Assembly (NCBI RefSeq): GCF_051020985.1
Contig: NW_027475167.1
Span: forward strand, 372,001-436,000
DNA: 64,000 bases
Direction: 5' to 3'
From: Nomia melanderi
Taxonomy: Eukaryota > Arthropoda > Insecta > Hymenoptera > Halictidae
The notes beneath the pieces were generated by a model. The model made no database searches, was not told the DNA's origin, and worked only from the letters and a program-made list of their open reading frames with translations. Shown in pieces: positions 25,362 through 37,131 of the stretch; the stretch's first letter is position 1, and every line of letters begins with the position of its first letter. Made by a program: the position numbers and the translations under genes.

Positions 25362-26087
25362 AAAATCCAATATATATCTGGTGATATCTCGGGTGCTATT
25401 AGAGATAGCGCAATAAATCAAAGTGCATTGTCTGTAGGAGGCACTGGCGAATGAATCTGTGCAGCAGGAACGACCTCGGACCACCAGGGGCCGAGAAAAT
25501 TACAGATATTCGAAATCCGCCACCCAAGGTCATGTAAAAATCCAGCATATATATGCTGCTTTCTCGGGTGCTATTACAGATAGCGCAATAAACCAAAGTG
25601 CATTGTCTGTAGGAGGCCCAGGCGCATGAATCTGTGCAGCGGGAACGACCTCTGACCACCAGGGGCCGAGAAAACCACCGTCTCATGGGGCCGGACTGTC
25701 AGGGTCAGGGAAAAATCCATTATATATCTGGTGATATCTCGGTTGCCATTAGGGATAGGGCGATAAATCAAAATGCATTGTCTGCAGGAGGCCCTGGCGC
25801 ATGAATCTGTGCAGCGGGAACGACCTGGGACAACCAGGGGCCGAGAAAACCAAAGTGTCATGGGGCCGGACACACAGGGTCAGGGGAAAATCCAATATAT
25901 ATCTGGTGATATCTCGGGTGCTATTACAGATAGCGCCATAAACCAAAGTGAATCATCTGCAGGAGGCCCTGGCGCATGAATCTGTACAGCGGGAACGACC
26001 TCGGACGACCAGCGGCCGAGAAAACCACTGTCGCATGGGGCCGGACACTCAGTGTCAGGGAAAAATCCAATATATATCTTGTGATAT
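25362..26087 (+). repeat. Five-monomer repeat, 874-bp spacing, copy 1
   Basis: Matches 26,236-26,961 at offset 874 (five monomers minus 1 base). It carries the GGCACTGGCGAATG segment, a type B block, the GGTTGCCATTAGGGATAGGG variant, and GACGACCAGCGGCCGAG. It ends where copy 2 changes to TAGCGATATGTCGGG. Confidence 0.75.
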
Positions 26088-26235
26088 CTCAGGTGCTATT
26101 AGAGATAGCGCAATAAACCAAAGTGCATTGACCGTAGGAGGCCCTGGCGCATGAATCTGTGCCGCGGGGCCGACATCGGACCACCAGGGGCGAGAAAACC
26201 ACCGACGCATGGGGCCGGATACTAAGGGTCAGGGT

Positions 26236-26955
26236 AAAATCCAATATATATCTGGTGATATCTCGGGTGCTATTAGAGATAGCGCAATAAATCAAAGTGC
26301 ATTGTCTGTAGGAGGCACTGGCGAATGAATCTGTGCAGCAGGAACGACCTCGGACCACCAGGGGCCGAGAAAATTACAGATATTCGAAATCCGCCACCCA
26401 AGGTCATGTAAAAATCCAGCATATATATGCTGCTTTCTCGGGTGCTATTACAGATAGCGCAATAAATCAAAGTGCATTGTCTGTAGGAGGCCCTAGCGCA
26501 TGAATCTGTGCAGCGGGAACGACCTCTGACCAGCAGGGGCCGAGAAAAGCACCGTCTCATGGGGCCGGACTGTCAGGGTCAGGGAAAAATCCATTATATA
26601 TCTGGTGATATCTCGGTTGCCATTAGGGATAGGGCGATAAATCAAAATGCATTGTCTGCAGGAGGCCCTGGCGCATGAATCTGTGCAGCGGGAACGACCT
26701 CGGACAACCAGGGGCCGAGAAAACCACAGTGTCATGGGGCCGGACACTCAGGGTCAGGGGAAAATCCAATATATATCTGGTGATATCTCGGGTGCTATTA
26801 GAGATAGCGCCATAAACCAAAGTGAATCATCTGCAGGAGGCCCTGGCGCATGAATCTGTGCAGCGGGAACGTCCTCGGACGACCAGCGGCCGAGAAAACC
26901 ACTGTCGCATGGGGCCGGACACTCAGTGTCAGGGAAAAATCCAATATATATCTAG
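26236..26955 (+). repeat. Five-monomer repeat, 874-bp spacing, copy 2
   Basis: Second copy of the preceding segment with a few substitutions (GACCAGCAGG at about 26,530 for GACCACCAGG; AGCACCGTC for ACCACCGTC). The roughly 150 bases between the copies carry the CAGGGGCGAG one-base deletion also seen near 23,565. Confidence 0.75.
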
Positions 26956-29391
26956 CGATATGTCGGGTGCTATTACAGATAGCGCAATAAATCAAAGTGC
27001 ATTGTCTGTAGGAGGCCCTGGCGCATGAATCTGGGCTGCCGCAACGACCTCGCACCACCAGGGGCCGAGAAAACCACCGTCTCATGGGGCCGGACACTCA
27101 GGGTCAGGGGAAAATCCAATATATATCTGGTGATATCTCGGGTGCTATTAGAGATAGCGCAATAAATCAAAGTGCATTGTCTGCAGGAAGCCCTGGCGCA
27201 TGATTCTGTTCAGCGGGAACGACCTCGGACCACCAGGAGCAGAGAAAATCACCGTCTCGTGGGGCCGGACTGTCAGGGTCAGGGGAAAATCCAATATATA
27301 TCTGGTGATATCTCGGGTGCTATTAGAGATAGCGCAATAAACCAAAGTGAATTATCTGCAGGAGGCCCTGGCGCATGCATCTGTGCAGCGAGAACCACAT
27401 CGGACCACCAGGGGCCGAGAAAACCAACGCCTCATGGGGCCGGACACTCAGGGTCAGGGAAAAATCCAATATATATCTGGTGCTATCTCGGGTGCTATTA
27501 GAGATAGCGCAATAAATCAAAGTGCATTGTCTGCAGGAAGCCCTGGCGCATGATTCTGTGCAGCGGGAACGACCTCGGACCACCAGGGGTCGAGAAAACC
27601 ACCGTCTCATGGGGCCGGACACTCAGGGTCAGGGAAAAATCCAATATATATCTTGTGATATCTCGGGTGCTACTAGAGATAGCGCAATAAACAAAAGTTC
27701 ATTGACCGTAGGAGGCCCTGGCGCATGAATCTGTGCAGCGGGAACGACCTCGGACCACCAGGGCCCGAGAAAACCACAGTCTCATGGGACCGGATACACA
27801 GGTTCAGGGGAAAATCCAATATATATCTGGTGATATCTCGGGTGCTATTAGAGATAGAGCAATAAACCAAAGTGAATTATCCGCAGGGGGCCCTGGCGCA
27901 TGAATCTGTGCAGCGGGAACGACCTCGGACCACCAGGGGCCGAGAAAACCACCGTCTCATGGGGCCGGACACTCAGGGTCAGGGAAAAATCCAATATATA
28001 CCTGGTGATATCTCGGGTGCTATTAGAGATAGCGCAATAAACCAAAGTGAATTATCTGCAGGAGGCCCTGGCGCATGCATCTGTGCAGCGGGAACGACCT
28101 CGGACCAGCAGGGGCCGAGAAAACCACCGTCTCATGGGGCCCGACACTCAGGGTCAGGGGAAAATCCAATATATATCTGGTGATATCTCGGGTGCTATTA
28201 GAGATAGCGCAATAAATCAAAGTGCATTGTCCGTAGGAGACCCTTGCGCATGAACCTGTGCAGCAGGAACGACATCGGACCACCAGGGGCCGAGAAAATT
28301 ACAGATTTTCGGTATCCGTCACCCAAAGTCATTTAAAAATCCAGCATATATATGGTGCTTTCTCGGGTGCTAATACAGATAGCGCAATAAATCAAAGTGC
28401 ATTGACCGTAGGAGGCCCTGGCGCATGAACCTGTGCAGCGGGAACGACCTTGGACCACCAGGGGCCGAGAAAACCACCGTCTCATGGGGCCGGACTGTCA
28501 GGGTCAGGGAAAAATCCAATATATATCTGGTGATATCTCGGGTGCTATTAGAGATAGCGCAATAAATCAAAGTGCATTGTCTGTAGGAGGCACTGGCGAA
28601 TGAATCTGTGCAGCAGGAACGACCTCGGACCACCAGGGGCCGAGAAAATTACAGATATTCGAAATCCGCCACCCAAGGTCATGTAAAAATCCAGCATATA
28701 TATGCTGCTTTCTCGGGTGCTATTACAGATAGCGCAATAAATCAAAGTGCATTGTCTGCAGGAGGCCCTGGCGCATGCTTGTGTGCAGCGGGAACGACCT
28801 CGGACCACCAGGGGCCAAGAAAACCACCGTCTCATGGGGCCGGACACTCAGGGTCAGGGAAAAATCCTTTATATATCTGGTGATATCTCGGGTGCTATTA
28901 CAGATAGCGCAATTAATCAAAGTGCATTGTCTGTAGGAGGCACTGGCGCATGAATCTGTGCAGCGGGAACGACCTCGGACCACCAGGGGCCGAGAAAACC
29001 ACAGTCTCATGGGGCCGGACACTCAGGGTCAGGGGAAAATCCAATATATATCTGGTGATAACTCGGGTGCTATTAGAGATAGCGCAATAAACCAAAGTGA
29101 ATTATCTGCAGGAGGCCCTGGCGAATGAATCCCGGCAGCGGGAACGACCTCGGACCACCAGGGGCCGAGAAAACCACCGTCTCATGGGGCCGGACACTCA
29201 GGGTCAGGGAAAAATCCAATATATATCTGGTGATACCTCCTGTGCTATTAGAGATAGCGCAATGAACCAAAGTGTATTATCTGCAGGCGGCCCTGGCGCA
29301 TGAATCCGTGCAGCGGGAACGACCTCGGACCTCCAGGGGCCGAGAAAACCACCGTCTCATGGGGCCGGACACTCAGAGTCAGGGAAAAATC

Positions 29392-32300
29392 CAATATATA
29401 TCTGGTGATATCTCGGGTGCTATTACAGATAGCGCAATAAATCAAAGTGCATTGTCTGTAGGAGGCCCTGGCGCATGAATCTGTGCAGCTCGAACAACCT
29501 CGGACCACCAGGGGCCGAGAAAACCACCCTCTCATGGGGCCGGACACTCAGGGACAGGGAATAATCCAATATATATCTGGTGATATCTCGGGTGCTATTA
29601 GAGATAGCGCAATAAACCAAAGTGAATTATCTGCAGGAGGCCCTGGCGCATGAATCTGTGCAGCGGGAACGACCTCGGACCACCAGGGGCCGAGAAAACC
29701 ACAGTCTCATGGGGCCGGACACTTAGGGTCAGGGGAAAATCCAGTATATATCTGGTGATATCTCGGGTGCTATTACAGATAGCGCAATAAATCAAAGTGC
29801 ATTGTCTGTAGGAGGCCCTGGCGCATGAATCTGTGCAGCTAGAACGACCTCGGACCACCAGGGGCCGAGAAAACCACCGTCTCATGGGGCCGGACACTCA
29901 GGGTCAGGGGAAAATCCAATATATATCTGGTGATATCTCGGGTGCTATTAGAGATAGCGCAATAAACTAAAGTGAGTTATCTGCAGGAGGCCCTGGCGCA
30001 TGAATCTGGCCAGCAGGAACGACGTCGGACCACCAGGGGCCGAGTAAACCACCGTCTCATGGGGCCGGACACTCAGGGTCAGGGAAAAATCCAATACATA
30101 TCTGGTGATATCTCGGGTGCTATTAGAGATAGCGCAATAAATCAAAGTGCATTGTCTGTAGGAGGCCCTGGCGCATGAATCTGTGCAGCTAGAACGACCT
30201 CGGACCACCAGGGGCCGAGAAAACCACCGTCTCATGGGGCCGGACACTCAGGGTCAGGGGAAAATCCAATATATATCTGATGATATCTCGGGTGCTATTA
30301 GAGATAGCGCAATAAACCAAAGTGAGTTATCTGCAGGAGGCCCTGGCGCATGAATCTGGCCAGCAGGAACGACGTCGGACCACCAGGGGCCGAGTAAACC
30401 ACCGTCTCATGGGGCCGGACACTCAGGGTCAGGGAAAAATCCAATACATATCTGGAGATATCTCGGGTGCTATTAGAGATAGCGCAATAAACCAAAGTGA
30501 ATTATCTGCAGGAGGCCCTGGCGCATGCATCTGTGCAGCGGGAACGACCTCGGACCACCAGGGGCCAAGAAAACCACCGTCTCATGGGGCCGGACACTCA
30601 GGGTCAGGGAAAAATGCAATATATATCTGGTGATATCTCGGGTGCCATTAGAGATAGCGCAATAAATCAAAGTGCGTTGTCTGTAGAAGGCCCTGGCGCA
30701 TGAATCTGGCCAGCGGGAACGACCTCGGACCACCAGGGGTCGAGAAAACCACCGTCTCATGGGGCCGGACACTCAGGGTCAGGGGAAAATCCAATATATA
30801 TCTGGTGATATCTCGGCTGCTATTAGAGATAGCGCAATAAGCCACAGTGAATTATCTGCAGGAGGCCCTGGCGGATGAATCTGTGCAGCGGGAACGACCT
30901 CGGACCACCACGGGCCGAGAAAACCACCGTCTCATGGGACCGGACACTCAGGTTCAGGGGAAAATCCAATATATATCTCGTGATATCTCGGGTGCTATTA
31001 CAGATAGCGCAATAAATCAAAGTGCATTGTCTGTAGGAGGCCCTGGCGCATGAATCTGGCCAGCGGGAACCACCTCGGACCACCAGGGGCCGAGAAAACC
31101 ACCGTCTCATGGGGCCGGTCACTCAGGGTCATGGGAAAATCCAATATATATCTGGTGATATCTCGGGTGCTATTAGAGATAGCGCAATAAACCAAAGTGA
31201 ATTATCTGCAGGAGGCCCTGGCGCATGCATCTGTGCAGCGGGAACGACCTCGGACCACCAGGGGCCAAGAAAACCACCGTCTCATGGGGCCGGACACTCA
31301 GGGTCAGGGAAAAATGCAATATATATCCGGTGATATCTCGGGTGCCATTAGAGATAGCGCAATAAATCAAAGTGCGTTGTCTGTAGAAGGCCCTGGCGCA
31401 TGAATCTGGGCAGCGGGAACGACCTCGGACCACCAGGGGCCGAGAAACCCACCGACTCACGGGGCCGGACACTCAGGGTCAGGGGAAAATCCAATATATA
31501 TCTGGTGATATCTCAGGTGGTATTAGAGATAGCAAAATAAACCAAAGTGAATTATCTGCAGGAGGCCCTGGCGCATGCATCTGTGCAGCGGGAACGACCT
31601 CGGACCACCAGGGGCCAAGAAAACCACCGTCTCATGGGGCCGGACACTCAGGGTCAGGGAAAAATGCAATATATATCTGGTGATATCTCGGGTGCTATTA
31701 CAGATAGCGCAATAAATCAAAGTGCATTGTCTGTAGGAGGCCCTGGCGCATGAATCTGTGCAGCTAGAACGACCTCGGACCACCAGGGGCCGAGAAAACC
31801 ACCGTCTCATGGGGCCGGACACTCAGGGTCAGGGGAAAATCCAATATATATCTGGTGATATCTCGGGTGCTATTAGAGATAGCGCAATAAACCAAAGTGA
31901 GTTATCTGCAGGAGGCCCTGGCGCATGAATCTGGCCAGCAGGAACGACGTCGGACCACCAGGGGCCGAGTAAACCACCGTCTCATGGGGCCGGACACTCA
32001 GGGTCAGGGAAAAATCCAATACATATCTGGTGATATCTCGGGTGCTATTAGAGATAGCGCAATAAACCAAAGTGAATTATCTGCAGGAGGCCCTGGCGCA
32101 TGCATCTGTGCAGCGGGAACGACCTCGGACCACCAGGGGCCAAGAAAACCACCGTCTCATGGGGCCGGACACTCAGGGTCAGAGAAAAATGCAATATATA
32201 TCCGGTGATATCTCGGGTGCCATTAGAGATAGCGCAATAAATCAAAGTGCGTTGTCTGTAGAAGGCCCTGGCGCATGAATCTGGGCAGCGGGAACGACCT

Positions 32301-32891
32301 CGGACCACCAGGGGCCGAGAAACCCACCGACTCACGGGGCCGGACACTCAGGGTCAGGGGAAAATCCAATATATATCTGGTGATATCTCAGGTGGTATTA
32401 GAGATAGCAAATTAAACCAAAGTGAATTATCTGCAGGAGGCCCTGGCGCATGCATCTGTGCAGCGGGAACGACCTCGGACCACCAGGGGCCAAGAAAACC
32501 ACCGTCTCATGGGGCCGGACACTCAGGGTCAGGGAAAAATGCAATATATATCTGGTGATATCTCGGGTGCCATTAGAGATAGCGCAATAAATCAAAGTGC
32601 GTTGTCTGTAGAAGGCCCTGGCGCATGAATCTGGCCAGCGGGAACGACCTCGGACCACCAGGGGCCGAGAAAACCACCGTCTCATGGGACCGGACACTCA
32701 GGTTCAGGGAATAATCCAATATATATCTGGTGATATCTCGGGTGCTATTACAGATAGCGCAATAAACCAAAGTGAATTATCTGCAGGACGCCCTGGCGCA
32801 TGCATCTGTGCAGCGGGAACGACCTCGGACCACCAGGGGCCGAGAAAACCACAGTCTCATGGGGCCGGACACTCAGGGTCAGGGGAAAATC
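29392..32891 (+). repeat. Dimeric section: two monomer classes mostly alternating (350 bp)
   Basis: Twenty monomers whose lengths add to exact multiples of 175. Class 1 carries GTGCATTGTCTGTAG (or GCGTTGTCTGTAG). Class 2 carries GTGAATTATCTGCAG (or GAGTTATCTGCAG), which creates a PstI site. Reading left to right, classes alternate from about 29,430 to 32,930 except for two places where class 2 occurs twice running, near 30,300/30,470 and 31,880/32,050. Longer matches at 350, 700, 875 and 1,575 are superimposed, for example 31,173-31,900 with 32,048-32,775. No type B block occurs in this section. The rhythm resembles dimeric alpha-satellite families in form only. Confidence 0.8.
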
Positions 32892-33068
32892 CAATATATG
32901 TATCTGGTGATATCTCGGGTGCTATTACAGGTAGCGCAATAAATCAAAGTGCATTGTCTGTAGGAGGCACTGGCGCATGAATCTGGACAGCGGGAACGAC
33001 CTCGGACCACCAGGGGCCGAGAAAACCACCGTCTCATGGGGCCGGACACTCGGGGTCAGGGAAAAATC
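32892..33068 (+). repeat. 177-bp monomer with TG insertion in the AT tract
   Basis: The start reads CCAATATATGTATCTGG in place of CCAATATATATCTGG, two bases longer. It is the longest monomer I found and sits at the right edge of the dimeric section. The insertion looks like slippage in the alternating AT tract. Confidence 0.85.
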
Positions 33069-34156
33069 CAATATACATCTGGTGATATCTCAGGTGCTAT
33101 TAGAGGTAGCGCAATAAATCAAAGTGCATTGTCAGTAGGAGGCCCTGGCGCATGCATCTGTGCAGCGGGAACGACCTAGGACCACCAGGGGCCGAGAAAA
33201 CCACCGTCTCATGGGGCCGGACACTCAGGGACAGGGAATAATCCAATATATATCTGGTGATATCTCGGGAGCTATTAGAGATAGCGCAATAAACCAAAGT
33301 GAGTTATCTGCAGGAGGCCCTGGCGCCTGAATCTGTGCAGCGGGAACGACCTCGGACCACCAGGGGCCGAGAAAACCACAGTCTCATGGGGCCGAACTCT
33401 CAGGGTCAGGGGAAAATCCAATATATATCTGGTGATATCTCGGGTGCTATTAGAGATAGCGCAATAAACCAAAGTGAATTATCTGCAGGAGGCCCTGGCA
33501 CATGAATCTGTGCAGCGGGAACGATCTCGGACCATCAGGGGCCGAGACATCCACCGTCTCATGGGGCCGGACACTCAGGGTCTGGGAAAAATCCAATATA
33601 TATCTGGTGATATCTCGGGTGCTATTACAGATAGCGCAATAAATCAAAGTGCATTGTCTGTAGGAGGCCCTGGCGCATGAATCTGTGCAGCGGGAACGAT
33701 CTCGGACCATCAGGGGCCGAGAGATCTACCGTCTCATGGGGCCGGACACACAGGGTCAGGGAAAAATCCAATATATATCTGGTGATATCTCGGGTGCTAT
33801 TACAGATAGCGCAATAAATCAAAGTGCATTGTCTGCAGCAGGCCCTGGCGCATGAATCTGTGCAGCGGGATCGACCTCGGACCACGAGGGACAGAGAAAA
33901 CCGTCGACACATGGGGCCGGACACTCAGGTTCAAGGAAAAATCCAATATATGTCTGGTGATATCTCGGGTGCTATTAGAGATAGCGCAATAACCCAAAGA
34001 GCATTGTCTGCAGGAGGCCCTGGCGCATGAATCTGTGCAGCGGGAACGACCTCGGACCACCAGGGGCCGAGCACACTACCGTTTCATGGGGCCGGACAAT
34101 CAGGGTCAGTGAAAAATCCAATATATATCTGGTGATATCTCGGGTGCTATTAGAGA
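33069..34156 (+). repeat. Satellite spacer between the dimeric section and the 17-mer
   Basis: About six monomers. 33,069-33,350 matches 34,994-35,275 at offset 1,925 (11 monomers), including CTCAGGTGCTATTAGAGGTA, GTCAGTAGGAGG and the ACCTAGGACC variant. The rest carries GGGATCGACC and GATCTCGGACCATCAGG changes not common elsewhere. Confidence 0.75.
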
Positions 34157-35874
34157 TAGCGCAATAAACCAAAGAGCATTGTCTGCAGGAGGCCCTGGCT
34201 CATGAATCTGTGGAGCGGGAACGACCTCGGACCACCAGGGGCCGAGAAAACCACCGTCTCATGGGGTCGGACACTCAGAGTCAGGGAAAAATCCCATATA
34301 AATCTGGTGATATCTCGGGTGTTATTACAGATAGCGCAATAAATCAAAGTGCATTGTCTGCAGAAGGCCCTGGCGCATTAATCTGTGCAGCGGGAACGAC
34401 CTCGGACCACCAGGGGCCGAGAAAACCACCGTCTCATGGGGTCGGACTGTCAGGGTGAGGGAAAAATCTAATATATATCTGGTGATATCGCGGGTGCTAT
34501 TACAGATAGCGCAATAAATCAAAGTGCATTGTCTGTAGGAGGCACTGGCGAATGAATCTGTGGAGCAGGAACGACCTCGGACAACCAGGCGCCGAGAAAA
34601 TTACAGATATTTGGAATCCGTCACCCAAGGTCATGTAAAAATCCAGCATATATCTGGTGATATCTCGGGTGCTATTACAGATAGCGCAATAAATCAAAGT
34701 GCATTGTCTGTAGGAGGCACTGCCGAGTGAATCTGTGCAGCGGGATCGACCTCGGACCACGAGGGACCGAGAAAACCATCGACACATGGGGCCGGACACT
34801 CAGGGTCAGGGAAAAATCCAATATATATCTGGTGATATCTCGAGTGCTATTAGAGATAGCGTAATAAATCAAAGTGCATTGTCTGTAGGAGGCCCTGGCG
34901 CATGAATCTGTGCAGCGGGAACGACCTCGGACCACCAGGGGCCGAGAAAACCACCGTCTCATGGGGCCGGACACTCGGGGTCAGGGAAAAGTCCAATATA
35001 CATCTGGTGATATCTCAGGTGCTATTAGAGGTAGCGCAATAAATCAAAGTGCATTGTCAGTAGGAGGCCCTGGCGCATGCATCTGTGCAGCGGGAACGAC
35101 CTAGGACCACCAGGGGCCGAGAAAACCACCGTCTCATGGGGCCGGACACTCAGGGACAGGGAATAATCCAATATATATCTGGTGATATCTCGGGAGCTAT
35201 TAGAGATAGCGCAATAAACCAAAGTGAGTTATCTGCAGGAGGCCCTGGCGCCTGAATCTGTGCAGCGGGAACGACCTCGGACCACCAGGGGCCGAGAAAA
35301 CCACCGTCTCATGGGGCCGGACACTCTGGGTCAGGGAAAAATCCAATATATATGTGGTGATATCTCGGGTGCTATTAGAGGTAGAGCAATAAATCAAAGT
35401 GAATTATCTGCAGGAGGCCCTGGCGCATGAATCTGTGCGGCGGGAACGACCTCGGTCCACCAGGGGCCGAGAAAACCACCGTCTCATGGGGCTGGACACT
35501 CAGGGAGTGGGAAATATCCAATATATATCTGGTGATATCTCGGGTGCTATTACAGATAGCGCAATAAATCAAAGTGCATTGTCAGTAGGAGGCCGTGGCG
35601 CATGAATCTGGGCAGCGGGAACGACCTCGGACCACCAGGGGCCGAGAAGACCACAGTCTCATGGGGCCGGACACTCAGGGTCAGGGGAAAATCCAATATA
35701 AATCTGGTGATATCTCGGGTGCTATTAGAGATAGCGCAATAAACCAAAGTGAATTATCTGCAGGAGGCCCTGCCGCATGAATCGGTGCAACGGCAACGAC
35801 CTCGGACCAGCAGGGGCCGAGAAAACCACAGTCTCATGGGGCCGGACACTCAGGGTCAGGGAAAAATCCAATAT

Positions 35875-35888
35875 ATATCTGGTGATAT
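35875..35888. repeat. Dyad 1 of the monomer: ATATC-TGGT-GATAT
   Basis: Perfect 5-bp inverted repeat around a 4-base spacer, overlapping the palindromic EcoRV site GATATC just to its right. It is present in nearly every monomer (monomer bases 7-20). It is lost in a subset where the segment reads ATATATGGTGCTTTCTCGGG or ATATATGCTGCTTTCTCGGG, for example near 5,950, 6,305, 12,425, 12,780, 25,200, 25,550, 26,425, 28,350 and 28,700; all of these follow type B blocks. Short dyads are a feature noted in several centromeric satellites, but five base pairs is weak evidence of extrusion. Confidence 0.7.
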
Positions 35889-35975
35889 CTCGGGTGCTAT
35901 TACAGATAGCGCAATAAATCAAAGTGCATTGTCTGTAGGAGGCCCTGGCGCATGAATCTGTGCAGCGGGAACGAC

Positions 35976-35996
35976 CTCGGACCACCAGGGGCCGAG
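35976..35996. repeat. Dyad 2 of the monomer: CTCGG-11 nt-CCGAG
   Basis: Perfect 5-bp GC-rich arms, CTCGG and CCGAG, separated by 11 bases (ACCACCAGGGG). The same arms recur in most monomers. Common disruptions are CTCAG (8,695; 15,168), CTGGG (5,010; 5,360) and GTCCGAG, in which only the spacer changes. Arm retention across strongly differing HOR classes is visible, but no test against background conservation was possible. Confidence 0.6.
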
Positions 35997-37131
35997 AAAA
36001 CCACAGTCTCATGGGGCCGGACACTCTGGGTCAGGGGAAAATCCAATATATATATGGTGATATCTCGGGTGCTATTACAGATAGCCCAATAAATCGAAGT
36101 GCATTGTCTGCAGGAGGCCCTGGCGCATGAATCTGTGCAGCGGGAACGACCTCGGACCTCCAAGGGCCGAGGAAACTACCGTCTCATAGGGCCGGACTGT
36201 CAGGGTCAGGGAAAAATCCAATATATATGTGGTGATATCTCGGGTTCTATTAGAGATAGCTCAATAAATCAAAGTGAATTATCTGCAGGGGACCCTGGCG
36301 CATGAATCTGAGCAGCGGGAACGACCTCGGACCACCAGGGGCCGAGAAAACCACCGTCTCATGGGGCTGGACACTCAGGGAGAGGGAAATATCCAATATA
36401 TATCTGGTGATATCTCGGGTGCTATTACAGATAGCGCAATAAATCAAAGTGCATTGTCAGTAGGAGGCCCTGGCGCATGCATCTGTGCAGCGGGAACGAC
36501 CTAGGACCACCAGGGGCCGAGAAAACCACCGTCTCATGGGGCCGGACACTCAGGGACAGGGAAAAATCCAATATATATGTGGTGATATCTCGGGTGCTAT
36601 TAGAGGTAGAGCAATAAATCAAAGTGAATTATCTGCAGGAGGCCCTGGCGCATGAATCTGAGCGGCGGGAACGACCTCGGTCCACCAGGGGCCGAGAAAA
36701 CCACCGTCTCATGGGGCTGGACACTCAGGGAGTGGGAAATATCCAATATATATCTGGTGATATCTCGGGTGCTATTACAGATAGCGCAATAAATCAAAGT
36801 GCATTGTCAGTAGGAGGCCGTGGCGCATGAATCTGGGCAGCGGGAACGACCTCGGACCACCAGGGGCCGAGAAGACCACCGTCTCATGGGGCCGGCCACT
36901 CAGGGTCAGGGAAAAATCCTATATATATCTGGTGATATCTCGGGTGCTATTAGAGATAGCGCAATAAATCAAAGTGCATTGTCTGTAGGAGGCCCTGGCG
37001 CATGAATCTGTGCGGCGGGAACGACCTCGGTCCACCAGGGGCCGAGAAAACCACCGTCTCATGGGGCTGGACACTCAGGGAGTGGGAAATATCCAATATA
37101 TATCTGGTGATATCTCGGGTGCTATTACAGA

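Larger units (their letters stand above)
23401..28697 (+). repeat. Type B block cluster 3 (6 monomers)
   Basis: Starts are 23,401, 25,150, 25,500, 26,374, 28,299 and 28,649. All but the first are followed by the CTTTCTCGGG variant. The blocks at 25,500, 26,374 and 28,649 have the GGCACTGGCGAATG variant and GCAGCAGGAACG just upstream, an extended linked haplotype. Confidence 0.85.
24439..29391 (+). repeat. Mosaic HOR region with 874-, 3,149- and 3,324-bp spacings
   Basis: Several overlapping matches at different offsets: 24,540-24,870 with 27,864-28,190 (offset 3,324), 25,085-25,600 with 28,234-28,750 (offset 3,149), 23,125-23,330 with 27,323-27,530 (offset 4,198), and the five-monomer pair listed separately. 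Offsets sit one to four bases below multiples of 175. Five type B blocks with the unusual CTTTCTCGGG downstream segment lie here, at 25,150, 25,500, 26,374, 28,299 and 28,649. The pattern is what repeated unequal exchange in shifting registers would leave. Confidence 0.78.
35869..36043 (+). repeat. Reference monomer (type A, 175 bp)
   Basis: Chosen as a clean example of the common monomer. Counting from CAAT as base 1, it contains an AT-rich start (bases 1-10), a GATATC site (16-21), the core CTCGGGTGCTATTACAGATA, the hexamer AATAAA, a variable segment GTGCATTGTCTGTAGG, the landmark GGCGCATGAATCTG, AGCGGGAACGACCTCGG, then the GGGGCCGAGAAAACC segment and the GGGTCAGGG segment. Main variable sites across the array are ACAG or AGAG after CTATT; AATCAAAGTGCATTGTCTGT versus AACCAAAGTGAATTATCTGC; GGGAACGACC versus GGGATCGACC; CCACCGTC, CCACAGTC or TCACCGTC; and GACACTCAG versus GACTGTCAG. 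The first base is an arbitrary phase choice. Confidence 0.93.
34157..37131 (+). repeat. 17-monomer HOR unit, 2,975 bp, copy 1
   Basis: Identity with 37,132-39,988 at offset 2,975, exactly 17 x 175. It begins just after the ATTAGAG/ATTACAG difference and runs to about 37,013. Only two substitutions were noticed: near 34,366 (GCAGAAGG versus GCAGGAGG) and near 36,651 (CTGAGCGGCGG versus CTGTGCGGCGG). The unit holds one type B block (34,601), a CCATCGACACATGG monomer (34,775) and the GGGAGTGGGAAATATCC monomer. The last 118 bases before copy 2 are not duplicated. Confidence 0.92.
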
